Shown here one piece after another: positions 52,965-61,247 of a stretch of DNA of 64,000 bases (positions within the stretch are counted from its first letter, which is position 1; each line of letters begins with the position of its first letter). The position numbers and the translations under genes are program-made. The DNA is from Actinomyces timonensis DSM 23838 (GTDB taxonomy: Bacteria; Actinomycetota; Actinomycetes; Actinomycetales; Actinomycetaceae). The notes under the pieces are model-generated. The model had not been told where the DNA came from. It was given only the letters and a program-made list of their open reading frames with translations, and made no database searches. Location: positions 237,025 through 301,024 of the forward strand of contig NZ_JH806633.1 in NCBI RefSeq assembly GCF_000295095.1. The letters run 5' to 3'.

Positions 52965-54825
52965 CGCCACGACATCCGATTCGACAGGCGACCACGACCA
53001 CAGCAGCCGCCGGTCCATCCGGCAGGCGGAGCGGGAGGCGGAGCGCGAGGCGATCCTCACCGGTCAGCAGCCCCTTCTGACCCGCAGGGAGATGAAGCGC
53101 CTGCGCGAGGAGGCCGAGGCGCTGCGCGCCGCCGTCGCCGCGGGCGAGATCACCATCGAGCAGGCCCGCGCCCTCCAGGACCCGCTGGCCGACGAGCACA
53201 ACATCACGATCTCCTCATCCTCGGCCGCCTCCTCAGCAGAGGCCGCGGATGGGGCCCACGACTACTCCGCCTCGGAGGGCGCGCTCGGCGTCGGGCACAG
53301 CTCGGGCTCTGAGCGCCCCGACAAGCCCGTCGCGACCCCAGGGGGCGGCGTGGTCGCCGAGCCGGCCGGGTCGGCGGTGAGGGGGACCTCCTCCGCCGGG
53401 GTCGACTCCTGGCAGTACAGCTCCGGCTCGTCCACCTCCTCCACCGGGGCCGGCGGCTCCTCCTCCGATCGCTCAGCGCCCGCTGATGAGCACCAGGGGC
53501 GCACGAGCCACGCGGCGGCCTCCCAGGCCGAGGGGCCCGCGGCCGGCCACGAGGGCTCCGCCGAGGTCGCGGAGCTCCCCTGGGTGCGCGCCTGGTACGC
53601 CAGCCCCCAGGTCGCCCCTCCCGGAACCTCCTCCGCCGCCATGGGCGGGACCACCGATCCGACTCCGAGGCCGCACGACGACGCCGGTGAAGCAGCGCCG
53701 GCATCCTCTGAGTCCTCTGGCTCCCCCGCATCCCACGCTCTCCCGCGCGCGCAGGGCGCGCCGTCGGGGCACGAGCAGCAGATCGGCTCAGCCGGTGGCT
53801 CGCTGAGCGCGGACCAGGTCGCCGAGATCTCCGAGGTGGAGACCGGGGTCCTTCCCGCCTCCGACCTCCCGCTCATCCAGGACGGCCCGCGGACGGCCGA
53901 CGGAGGCGCCCGGCCGGCGTCGGGAGGCCTGGGCACTGGCGGCGGCGCGCAGAGCCCGTCGACGCCCCTGTCGCGGCGCTCGCTCATGGACCGGGGCTCC
54001 CAGACTGACTCGTCGGCCTCCCCGGGCTCCTCGGCCAGCGCCCAGCAGGCCGCCTCGCCCCAGCCGCGGCGCGGATGGCAGCCCCCTGAGGCCGGCCAGG
54101 GCAACGAGCCCACCTGGCGGACGACCGCGCGCGACGGCTCGCCGCTCAGGGCCCCGCAGGCCGAGGCCTCCCCGGCGCCGGAGCAGGGGAGCGCCACTGC
54201 CGCCCCGGCCGAGAGCGCGACGGCCGAGCCCTCCGCGCCCAGCGCGCTCCGCAGGCCGATCGTGCGCATCCCGGCGGCCGCCCAGGGCGTCCGGACGGTG
54301 AACTCCAGCACCGGCAAGCTCAGCTCGGTCCAGCCCGTCGATGAGGACTTCGATGGGATCGACTCCCCTCAATGGCGCGCCCTGCGCTCCGGGGACGAGG
54401 CCCCGCTCGAGGCGGAGGCCTCCGCGCCCAGTATCCCGGCCGGCCCCGCCGACACCGTGGTCACCCGGGTGCCCGCGGACCTCAGGGATGCTCCAGTGGG
54501 GGACTCGGGCTATGTCGTCCCCTCGCCCTACGGCGCCTATGGCGGCTACAACGAGCCCTCCGCTCCGGCGGCACCCGCGGCATCCGAGCCGAAGCCCAGC
54601 CAGCCGTCCCTCGGGGCCCAGCCCTCGACGGAGTCCTGGGAGGACGTCACGCGAGCGGACAAGGATTCCTCGGGATCGCCGGCGAGCCGCCGGACACTCG
54701 CGATCCTCCTCGCCTTCATCCTCGCGGCGGTCGTCCTCATCGTCATCTGGTTCGTCGTCACGCAGTTCGGCGGTTCCTCCGTCAACGCCGAGGCGATGCC
54801 CACCTGGACCCCCCTCCTGACCTGA
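52945..54825 (+). CDS. Large low-complexity single-pass membrane protein, unknown
   Basis: A 626-residue protein I do not recognise. The N-terminal ~75 residues are charged and helical ([40 protein letters not shown]), a likely coiled coil. Residues about 85-570 are Ser/Gly/Pro/Ala-rich and probably disordered. One TM helix lies near the C-terminus ([20 protein letters not shown], about 587-606), followed by a short tail. The layout implies a large cytoplasmic region with a C-terminal anchor. It lies between nadD (20-bp overlap) and rsfS, where many actinobacteria carry a LytR-type or unknown membrane gene. The start GTG 52945 has AAGGAG upstream. Confidence 0.8.
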   Translation: MSPEPTDATTSDSTGDHDHSSRRSIRQAEREAEREAILTGQQPLLTRREMKRLREEAEALRAAVAAGEITIEQARALQDPLADEHNITISSSSAASSAEAADGAHDYSASEGALGVGHSSGSERPDKPVATPGGGVVAEPAGSAVRGTSSAGVDSWQYSSGSSTSSTGAGGSSSDRSAPADEHQGRTSHAAASQAEGPAAGHEGSAEVAELPWVRAWYASPQVAPPGTSSAAMGGTTDPTPRPHDDAGEAAPASSESSGSPASHALPRAQGAPSGHEQQIGSAGGSLSADQVAEISEVETGVLPASDLPLIQDGPRTADGGARPASGGLGTGGGAQSPSTPLSRRSLMDRGSQTDSSASPGSSASAQQAASPQPRRGWQPPEAGQGNEPTWRTTARDGSPLRAPQAEASPAPEQGSATAAPAESATAEPSAPSALRRPIVRIPAAAQGVRTVNSSTGKLSSVQPVDEDFDGIDSPQWRALRSGDEAPLEAEASAPSIPAGPADTVVTRVPADLRDAPVGDSGYVVPSPYGAYGGYNEPSAPAAPAASEPKPSQPSLGAQPSTESWEDVTRADKDSSGSPASRRTLAILLAFILAAVVLIVIWFVVTQFGGSSVNAEAMPTWTPLLT

Positions 54826-54897
54826 TCGCGCGCCGGCCGTGAGGCCATCGCGCGGCCAGGTCAGGCCATCGTCATATCCCACCCCAGAAGGAGCCCC

Positions 54898-55311
54898 ATG
54901 GCCGCGACCGAACGCGCCGTCGAGCTGGCGATCGCCGCCGCGCGCGCGGCCGCTGAGAAGAAGGCGGAGGAGATCATCGCGATCGACGTCTCCGAGCGCC
55001 TCGCGCTCACCGACGTCTTCCTCGTGCTCTCCGGCAGTAATGACCGGCAGGTGAGGGCGATCGTCGACGCCGTCGAGGAGGCCATGGCCCGCGCCGGCGC
55101 CAAGCGCCGGATGCGCGAGGGCTTCGAGGAGGCGCACTGGGTGCTCCTGGACTACGACGAGGTCATGATCCACGTCCAGCAGGACGAGGACCGGGAGTAC
55201 TACGCCCTGGAGCGCCTCTGGAAGGACTGCCCCGTCATCCCCCTCCCGGCAGAGCTCGCGGAGATCGCCGAGGCCGCCCAGGCGACGCGGGCCCCCGGGG
55301 CCCGCGACTGA
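54898..55311 (+). CDS. rsfS: Ribosomal silencing factor RsfS
   Basis: RsfS binds L14 and blocks subunit joining when nutrients are scarce. The 137-residue protein shows the family motifs LALTDVFLVLSGSNDRQVRAI (about 36-56), EGFEEAHWVLLDYDEVMIHV and REYYALERLWKDCP. AGAAGGAGCC precedes the ATG. It follows the unknown membrane protein, as part of nadD-X-rsfS-phosphatase. Confidence 0.96.
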   Translation: MAATERAVELAIAAARAAAEKKAEEIIAIDVSERLALTDVFLVLSGSNDRQVRAIVDAVEEAMARAGAKRRMREGFEEAHWVLLDYDEVMIHVQQDEDREYYALERLWKDCPVIPLPAELAEIAEAAQATRAPGARD

Positions 55312-55323
55312 GCCGGCACCGCC

Positions 55324-55992
55324 ATGACCAACGTCATCCTCTGGCGCCACGGGCAGACCGACTACAACCTGGGGGGCCGCGTCCAGGGCCGGGTCGATAT
55401 CCCCCTCAACGCCACCGGCCAGGCGCAGGCCGAGGCCGGCGCCGAGAGACTGGAGGACTACCTGGGCTCCCTCGTCGCCGCGACCGGGCCGGGTGGCGGG
55501 GCGCCGGCGCCGTGCCAGATCGTCTCCTCGCCTCTGTCCAGGGCACGCGCCACGGCGCAGGCCCTGGCCGTCCGCCTGGCCGCGGAGGTGACGACCCACC
55601 CAGGCCTCGCCGAGCGCGACTTCGGCATGTGGGAGGGGCTCACCGCCGAGGAGATCGAGAAGGGCTGGCCCGATGCCTACGCCGTGTGGCGCACCGGCCA
55701 TGACCCCCAAGGGGTGGAGGTCGAGCCCCGTCGCGCCGTGGGCCAGCGCTTCAGCGACGCCGTCAGGAGCCTCGCCGCGACCACGGGGGAGGGGCCGCTC
55801 ATCGTCGTCGCGCACGGATCGGCCATCACCCAGGGCACGACGGCGCTGCTCGGCATGGACGCGTCCACCTGGTTCGGGCTGCGGGGCCTGGACAACGCCC
55901 ACTGGGCCCGGCTGCGCTCCTCCCATCGCGATCCCGGCTGGGAGCTCGTGGACTGGAACGCCGGTGCTGCTCCGACGGCGCTGCTGCCCTGA
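55324..55992 (+). CDS. Histidine phosphatase family protein
   Basis: A 222-residue branch-1 histidine phosphatase (phosphoglycerate mutase-like). The catalytic RHG is in ILWRHGQTDYNLGGRVQGRVDIPL (about 6-29), then IVSSPLSRARATAQAL, ERDFGMWEGL and the second His in VVAHGSAIT. In actinobacteria the enzyme downstream of rsfS is often a glucosyl-3-phosphoglycerate phosphatase (GpgP). That specificity is inference. It starts 12 bp after rsfS. Confidence 0.9.
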   Translation: MTNVILWRHGQTDYNLGGRVQGRVDIPLNATGQAQAEAGAERLEDYLGSLVAATGPGGGAPAPCQIVSSPLSRARATAQALAVRLAAEVTTHPGLAERDFGMWEGLTAEEIEKGWPDAYAVWRTGHDPQGVEVEPRRAVGQRFSDAVRSLAATTGEGPLIVVAHGSAITQGTTALLGMDASTWFGLRGLDNAHWARLRSSHRDPGWELVDWNAGAAPTALLP

Positions 55993-56104
55993 CGCCCGGC
56001 GCTTCGGCGCTGCTCGGTGAGCCAGCACACGCGCGGCGGATTTGCCCCAGGGGCCCGCGAGTCCATAGAGTTATCCGCGTCGCCCAGCGGGGTGGCGCCC
56101 GTGA

Positions 56105-56177
56105 GGGGCTATGGCGCAGTTGGTAGCGCGCTTCCATGGCATGGAAGAGGTCGGGGGTTCGAATCCCCCTAGCTCCA
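56105..56177 (+). tRNA. tRNA-Ala (GGC), first copy
   Basis: A 73-nt cloverleaf: acceptor GGGGCTA/TAGCTCC with the G3-U70 wobble that defines alanine tRNAs, anticodon stem CTTCC/GGAAG with loop ATGGCAT (anticodon GGC), T-arm GGGGG-TTCGAAT-CCCCC, discriminator A. The 3' CCA is not encoded. Confidence 0.95.
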
Positions 56178-56212
56178 CGATCCGATCGGCTCAGCCGAGC
56201 GGATATTCCTTC

Positions 56213-56285
56213 GGGGCTATGGCGCAGTTGGTAGCGCGCTTCCATGGCATGGAAGAGGTCGGGGGTTCGAATCCCCCTAGCTCCA
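56213..56285 (+). tRNA. tRNA-Ala (GGC), second identical copy
   Basis: Identical over all 73 nt to the copy at 56105, with a 35-nt spacer. Same GGC anticodon; CCA is not encoded. Both read the GCC codons that dominate in this GC-rich genome. Confidence 0.95.
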
Positions 56286-56297
56286 CCCCTCACCGAG

Positions 56298-56325
56298 ACC
56301 GGTCGATATCATGATCGAAACCGGT
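56298..56325 (+). terminator. Hairpin downstream of the tRNA-Ala pair
   Basis: ACCGGT-CGAT (56298-56307) pairs with ATCG-AA-ACCGGT (56314-56325), with a 2-nt bulge and a 6-nt loop. It is 12 nt past the second tRNA. Confidence 0.45.
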
Positions 56326-56571
56326 TCCGAGCCCACAGGTCGAGCACCGCTCCTCGGCTCGATCCACTGATCCCCACGGTTTCCCCGCCGATCATCGCCG
56401 ACGCCGTCGCTGTGCTCCCTCGACCCCGCCGCTCATGCGGTTGAGCGATCGCTCGATACCCGCCCTCGCGGCGAGCGGGCTCGACACACCCCCACCCTCT
56501 GAGGGTAGCCTCACCTGTGGCGTGAGGGCGCCTGGGAGCGCCCCTCCCGACCGCCTGATGGAGGAGACGGC

Positions 56572-57474
56572 ATGAGCCCAGCCCACGAGCACCAGCCCAC
56601 CGGCGTGCCCGGCATCGACGAGCGCGCGCGCCGCACGGCCCGCAGGCTCCTCGCGGGTGCCGGAAGCGCCACCGTGAGCGCCTACAGGCTCGACCCCTCC
56701 GGAGCGGGCGCCTATGTCGCCCACGCGCTCGACGTCGATGGGCTCATCCTCATCGCCATCCGCCCCCAGCCCGGGACGCCTCTGGCCGACGCCCCGGACG
56801 ACCGGCTCGTCGACGTCCGCCTCGACATCGTCCTCGACGCCTCCGAGCCCGGCATCCGCGTCACCGCCGCCAGCGCCCATGTCCTGGGAACCCTGCGCTG
56901 GGTCCCCGCCAACTGGGTCGAGACCGTCCTCGCCGAGTGCGCCACGCCCGTGTGCCATTGCGCCATCACGGGGGAGGACCCCCTCGGCCGCGTCAGCGAG
57001 CTCGCCCGCACCCCCGGGGCGCGCCTCGCACTGGTCCAGGGGAGCCGCGTCATCCTTCACGGGCCCGACGGCGTCTCCCGCCACATGGTGGAGGACCTCG
57101 CCGGCCACGGCGACGAGGAGGCCGCGATACTTCAGGCCGCGTGGTCACCGCTGGAGGTCCTCGACGCCCACGAGGCCGTGCGATCCCTCGGAGACCTGTC
57201 CCTGCGGGCCCTGTGCGAGGCCGTCATCGCCGATGAGGCACCGGGCTCCCTGTGCTCGAGGCGCCCCAGCATCGGCGTGGCGCGGAGCCTCATCGAGCGG
57301 GTCCTCGTTGTCGACGTCGACCCCTGGGGCGCCACCCTCATGCATGTTGGCGCCGAGGAGACCCGCACCGTGCTCGTCGCCCTTCCCGCAGCGCCCCTCG
57401 CCCCGGCCGAGATCGCCCCCGCCCTGGGAGCGCTCGCCGACGAGCTCCTGCCCGCGCGCTTCCAGCCGCGCTGA
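56572..57474 (+). CDS. Conserved-looking protein of unknown function
   Basis: A 300-residue soluble protein. The N-terminal half (DERARRTARRLLAGAGSATVS, DVDGLILIAIRPQ, about 13-150) loosely resembles split-barrel heme- or FMN-binding proteins such as HugZ. The C-terminal part has long hydrophobic strands and helices (VLVVDVDPWGATLMHV). No catalytic motif was recognised. A TAGCCT box near 56507 and GGAGGAG before ATG 56572 give it its own promoter and ribosome binding site. It is convergent with glycerate kinase. Function is unassigned. Confidence 0.7.
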   Translation: MSPAHEHQPTGVPGIDERARRTARRLLAGAGSATVSAYRLDPSGAGAYVAHALDVDGLILIAIRPQPGTPLADAPDDRLVDVRLDIVLDASEPGIRVTAASAHVLGTLRWVPANWVETVLAECATPVCHCAITGEDPLGRVSELARTPGARLALVQGSRVILHGPDGVSRHMVEDLAGHGDEEAAILQAAWSPLEVLDAHEAVRSLGDLSLRALCEAVIADEAPGSLCSRRPSIGVARSLIERVLVVDVDPWGATLMHVGAEETRTVLVALPAAPLAPAEIAPALGALADELLPARFQPR

Positions 57475-57512
57475 GCGCCACAGAGAGCGACGGGCGCGGG
57501 CCCGGTGCGGGC

Positions 57513-58655
57513 TCACCCGCCGAGGCGCTCCCGGACCCAGCGCGCCGTCGCCGCCCGCAGGTTGGCCGCTCCCTCCGCGAGCGCCCGCTCCAGCGGGGTG
57601 CCCTCTGGTGTGATGGGGACCAGCGCGGAGACCCCCTCATCGAGCAGCGCCCGCGCGCTCGGATCGATCCTCCCCGCCAGGATGACCACAGACGAGCCTG
57701 CCGCTCTCGCGGCCCTCGCCACGCCCGCAGCGGTCTTGCCCTGAAGGGTCTGGGCGTCCACCGACCCCTCCCCGGTGAGAACCGCCGTCGCCCCGATCGC
57801 TGCGCGCTCGAGCCCAGTGGCCTCGATGAGGATCTCGACGCCGGGGCGCATGACACCGCCGAGGAACGCCATGATCGCCCAGCCCAGCCCTCCCGCGGCG
57901 CCAGCGCCCTCGCACGACGCGATGGCCTGGCGCTCCGACCCACTGAGCTCGGCCAGCCGAGCGAGATGACGGTCGAGCCGCTCGACCTGGTCGGAGCTCG
58001 CCCCCTTCTGCGGGCCGAACACGGCGCTGGCACCCTGGGGCCCCAGCAGCGGTGAGCGGACATCGCAGGCGGCGAGGATCTCCGCCTCCGCCAGGCGCGG
58101 ATCGAGCCCTGAGGCGTCAATGCCCGCCAGCTGGCCGGGCCCGTCCGCCGCCCTCAGGGAGAGCGGGCTCGGGTCCAGCGGCTCGCCCCCGCCATCGAGG
58201 AAGCGGGCGCCGAGCGCCCTCAGCATGCCCGCGCCGCCATCGTTCGTCGCCGTACCGCCCAGGCCAATGATGATCCGGCGGGCGCCGGCATCGAGGGCCG
58301 CGCTCACGAGCTCGCCCACCCCTCGGGTATCCGAGGCCATGACGTCGCGCTCATCCGGGGCGATCATCCCCAGGCCCACCGCCGTGGCCGCGTCCAGGAT
58401 CGCGGTGCTCCCGGCCAGGTGGAACGAGCCCGTCGTCGGGCGGCCCAGCGCGTCATGGATCGCGGCCTCGGCCGACCTGGCCCCCAGCGCCGCGGCGAGC
58501 ACCTGGGCGAAGCCCTCACCGCCGTCGGCCATGGGGCACTCGAGGCACTCGGCGCCGGGATCGGCGTCAAGCACGCCCAGGCGCATCGCCTGAGCGGCCT
58601 CGATAGCGGTCATCGATTCCTTGAAGGAGTCCGGGGCGAGGACGAATCGGCTCAT
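57513..58655 (-). CDS. glxK: Glycerate kinase
   Basis: GlxK/GarK-type glycerate 2-kinase, making 2-phosphoglycerate from glycerate. The 380-residue protein starts RFVLAPDSFKESMTA, with MADGGEGF, IIGLGGTATNDGGAGML (nucleotide-binding) and GEGSVDAQTLQGKTAAGVA near the C-terminus. ATG 58655 is favoured over the ATG 18 bp upstream because family proteins start there and GATCCT lies 6 nt before it. Confidence 0.95.
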   Translation of the reverse strand: MSRFVLAPDSFKESMTAIEAAQAMRLGVLDADPGAECLECPMADGGEGFAQVLAAALGARSAEAAIHDALGRPTTGSFHLAGSTAILDAATAVGLGMIAPDERDVMASDTRGVGELVSAALDAGARRIIIGLGGTATNDGGAGMLRALGARFLDGGGEPLDPSPLSLRAADGPGQLAGIDASGLDPRLAEAEILAACDVRSPLLGPQGASAVFGPQKGASSDQVERLDRHLARLAELSGSERQAIASCEGAGAAGGLGWAIMAFLGGVMRPGVEILIEATGLERAAIGATAVLTGEGSVDAQTLQGKTAAGVARAARAAGSSVVILAGRIDPSARALLDEGVSALVPITPEGTPLERALAEGAANLRAATARWVRERLGG

Positions 58656-58819
58656 CGATGAAGGATCCCACACCTGGGGCGCCTCCGCTGGGCGTCGGCC
58701 GGGCGCTCCTCAAAGGAATCCTCGGCCTCGGCTGGGCAGGCGACGGCCCCCGTGGCTGGGAGCCATGGGGGCCGGTTCCTCGTCAGGAGACGAGCACCTC
58801 CGCGCAGAGGGGCTCGCTG

Positions 58820-59092
58820 TCAGTTGGCCTCGTAGGACAGGCAGGCGGCGGTGTCCCCGCCGATGCTGACGCCCTCTGCGGTGCACATGAGGTCGGAGTT
58901 GTGCACGCACTCGAGGCGCTGGCAGGCGCCCACGTGGCCCTCGGCGACGGGCAGGCCGCCGCGGGCGTCGAGGGTGATGAAGGTCGAGCAGGCAGCAGCG
59001 CCGTCAACGGTGATCGCGAAGGCGGTGCAGCCCCCGTTGTTGAAGGCGCAGGAGGTGGCGGTGCAGGTGGAGATGGGGGCGACGGCGGCCAT
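58820..59092 (-). CDS. DUF1540 protein with two Cys4 repeats
   Basis: A 90-residue protein with two DUF1540-type modules. Cysteines at 10, 15, 22 and 35 and at 57, 62, 70 and 84 show near-equal spacing (5,7,13 and 5,8,14), suggesting two metal-binding or disulfide knuckles. DUF1540 proteins are small, function unknown, common in Firmicutes and actinobacteria. GAGAGGAG precedes ATG 59092. It is monocistronic between glxK and the MBL-fold gene. Confidence 0.85.
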   Translation of the reverse strand: MAAVAPISTCTATSCAFNNGGCTAFAITVDGAAACSTFITLDARGGLPVAEGHVGACQRLECVHNSDLMCTAEGVSIGGDTAACLSYEAN

Positions 59093-59263
59093 GGTGGGCT
59101 CCTCTCGAATGGCGCCTCGCGGCGCCGGTGACTCGGACACCAATACAGTGACTCGGTTCCGCCAGCACCGCCAAGGAAGGCGCCCCTGAGGGCGCCGTTG
59201 TGAGGGGAGGAATCGTTGGTATTCCAGGCATATCCGAACATGATGACACTGCGCGCGCCGGGC

Positions 59264-59283
59264 GCGCTGGACTAGTCCAGCGC
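59264..59283. promoter_or_regulatory. Perfect 20-bp palindrome upstream of DUF1540 gene
   Basis: GCGCTGGACTAGTCCAGCGC is self-complementary over all 20 bases. It lies between the MBL gene end and the DUF1540 gene start, 170 bp upstream of the latter. It could be an operator or, as RNA, a hairpin with a CUAG loop ending the MBL transcript. The 290 bp around it contain no gene. Confidence 0.5.
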
Positions 59284-59382
59284 CGCGAGTTGCCGCCCCG
59301 GGATGTTTCCTAACGCAGGCAGGCAAGCCTGGGCTGCGGCATTTTCGCAAGCGCGCAATGATCCAGGCGGGGCAGCCTCCCG

Positions 59383-60237
59383 TCAGTCGAGTTGGACCGG
59401 CGTCCCGTGCTCCACGAGGCGCAGCGCCCCACCGACGCCGGCGTCGTCGAAGGCCGGCTGGATCGTCTCCACCCCCTGGGAGAAATGCGTCCAGTGGGAG
59501 TAGTGAGCGGGGATGATCCGCGCGGGGGAGAGCACTTGCGCCGCCGCGGCCGCGCGCTCGCTCGTCAGGGAGAGCGGCCGCCCGTCGAACTTCGTGGGGA
59601 CCCGGGCCGCGCCGATATTGAGCACCGCCCAGTCGACGGGCCCCAGGCGGTCCAGGATCGTCACGACGGTGCCCACCGAGGCGTTGTCCCCCGACAGGTA
59701 CACGGTGGGCAGGCCCTCGCCGGACAGGACGAAGCCCGTCACCTCCGTGTTGATGAAGCCGTCCTCGCCGCGCTCGCCGTCGATGGGGCCATGGATCGCC
59801 GGAACGGCGGTGATGGCCAGGGCGCCGCCGTCCGGCCGCGCGAGCTCATAGGACTCCCAGGGCGCCAGGCCCACCGCGGGGACGCCGAGCCTGCGGGCCG
59901 CGCCGGGATTGGTCAGGATGAGCGGAGCGGCGAGGGCGTAGGCGCGGCCCTCGGCGTCGAGATTGTCCGGATGGTCGTCGTGCGAGATGAGGACGGCGTC
60001 GGGGACGCCGATCTCCTCGGCGCTGAGCGCGGGTGGCGCGGTCTTGACCAGGTAGCCCTTCCCGCCGGCGGGGCCGAGGGTGGGGTCAATGACGAGGCGC
60101 AGGCCCCCCAGATCGACGACGGCGGTTGGCCCGCCGGTGACGATGACCTGATCCGCCGCGCCCGGCGCATCCCCGCTGGCAGGGCGAGAGGAGAGGGAGA
60201 TCGACGACGCGGGCTGAGACTGGGGCTGGGCGCTCAT
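59383..60237 (-). CDS. MBL-fold metallo-hydrolase (UlaG-like)
   Basis: A 284-residue metallo-beta-lactamase-fold protein. The metal-binding motif is SHDDHPDN (HxxxxDH variant of HxHxDH) at about 84-91; later ligands are likely in AIHGP, YLSGDNA and IPAHYSHW. Residues 1-25 are low complexity. Resemblance is to UlaG/YtnP-type lactonases and phosphodiesterases; the substrate is unknown. CAGGAT 6 nt before the ATG suggests a leaderless start. Confidence 0.88.
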   Translation of the reverse strand: MSAQPQSQPASSISLSSRPASGDAPGAADQVIVTGGPTAVVDLGGLRLVIDPTLGPAGGKGYLVKTAPPALSAEEIGVPDAVLISHDDHPDNLDAEGRAYALAAPLILTNPGAARRLGVPAVGLAPWESYELARPDGGALAITAVPAIHGPIDGERGEDGFINTEVTGFVLSGEGLPTVYLSGDNASVGTVVTILDRLGPVDWAVLNIGAARVPTKFDGRPLSLTSERAAAAAQVLSPARIIPAHYSHWTHFSQGVETIQPAFDDAGVGGALRLVEHGTPVQLD

Positions 60238-60243
60238 ATCCCC

Positions 60244-60249
60244 ATCCTG
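60244..60249 (-). promoter_or_regulatory. -10 box, probable leaderless promoter of MBL gene
   Basis: On the minus strand CAGGAT ends 6 nt before the ATG at 60237. Confidence 0.4.
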
Positions 60250-60304
60250 CCAGCGCCGGGGCGCCGGGTGAACCGCGTCTCAGGCGCGGTGCGCGCCACT
60301 CCGA

Positions 60305-61057
60305 TCAGCAGTGCGCTGCCGCCACCGCGAGGCGCAGCGCCCGCTCGAATCGCGTCTCGCGCTCCGCCGGGCTCATATCCCCCGAATGATCCAGCAGGTG
60401 GTCCGAGACGGTGAGGACGGCGAGGGCCTGCTTCCCCTCGGCGGCGGCCACGCCGTACAGCGCCGCGGCCTCCATTTCCACGGCGAGCACGCCGTGGGCG
60501 GCCAGCGCCTCGGTCTGCCCCGGGGGCGTGAAGTAGAAGTGATCCCGCGAGACGATCGTGCCCATGTGGACCGCGCCTCCGCTCGCCTCGTCCGCGGGGA
60601 GGCTGGGGGCGGCGGCCCCGCCGTCGTCGAGTGAGGCCTCATAGGCGGCGCGCGCCAGCTGGAAGTCCGCGATGGCGGAGAAGGAGATCCCCGGGATCCG
60701 GGCCTGGTTCATGGCGGAGTCCGTGTGGGCCCCGGTCGCGATGACGACGTCACCGACCCGCACGTGGGGCGCGATCCCACCAGCGGTGCCGACGCGGATG
60801 ATCCGCTCCACCCCGAACCGCGTGAACAGCTCGGTGGCGTAGATCGTGCAGGACGGCTGGCCCATGCCCGAGCCCATGACGGAGAGAGGGCGGCCGTTGA
60901 CCGTGCCCGTGAAGCCCAGCATCCCGCGCACGTCGGTCACCAGGCGGGCGTCGGGCATGAGCGCGGTCGCGATCCTCTCGGCGCGCCGGGGATCCCCGGG
61001 CATGAGGACGGCCGGGGCGAAGTCGCCGGGCTCGGCGTTGATATGGGTGGTGGCCAT
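60305..61057 (-). CDS. deoD: DeoD-type purine-nucleoside phosphorylase
   Basis: DeoD phosphorolyses purine (deoxy)nucleosides for salvage. The 250-residue protein matches the hexameric class: ATTHINAEPGDFAPAVLMPGD at the N-terminus, VRGMLGFTGT, GSGMGQPSCTIYATEL, VEMEAAALYGVAA and the catalytic SDHLLD near the C-terminus (Asp retained). ATG 61057 has AGGAGAGCC upstream. It is divergent from the NSS transporter gene. Confidence 0.95.
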   Translation of the reverse strand: MATTHINAEPGDFAPAVLMPGDPRRAERIATALMPDARLVTDVRGMLGFTGTVNGRPLSVMGSGMGQPSCTIYATELFTRFGVERIIRVGTAGGIAPHVRVGDVVIATGAHTDSAMNQARIPGISFSAIADFQLARAAYEASLDDGGAAAPSLPADEASGGAVHMGTIVSRDHFYFTPPGQTEALAAHGVLAVEMEAAALYGVAAAEGKQALAVLTVSDHLLDHSGDMSPAERETRFERALRLAVAAAHC

Positions 61058-61247
61058 GAGGCTCTCCTGAGGATGGATGATCTGGAATGGTCTGGACATG
61101 CGTCCCGGATGGTGGACCGGTCGCGGACGGCGGTGGGCCCGAGGCTACGGTGCCAAGGTTGACCGCGGCGCGTGAAGCGCTCTCACGCGGCATCCCGATT
61201 CCCTGCGCCGGGCACCGCTCCGGCGCCGCACCCCAGGAAGGCACAGT

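Noticed and set aside
56105-56285. Phage attachment site at the tRNA-Ala pair
   Set aside because: The repeated 3' ends are explained by two full tRNA genes; no integrase or cargo lies between or beside them.
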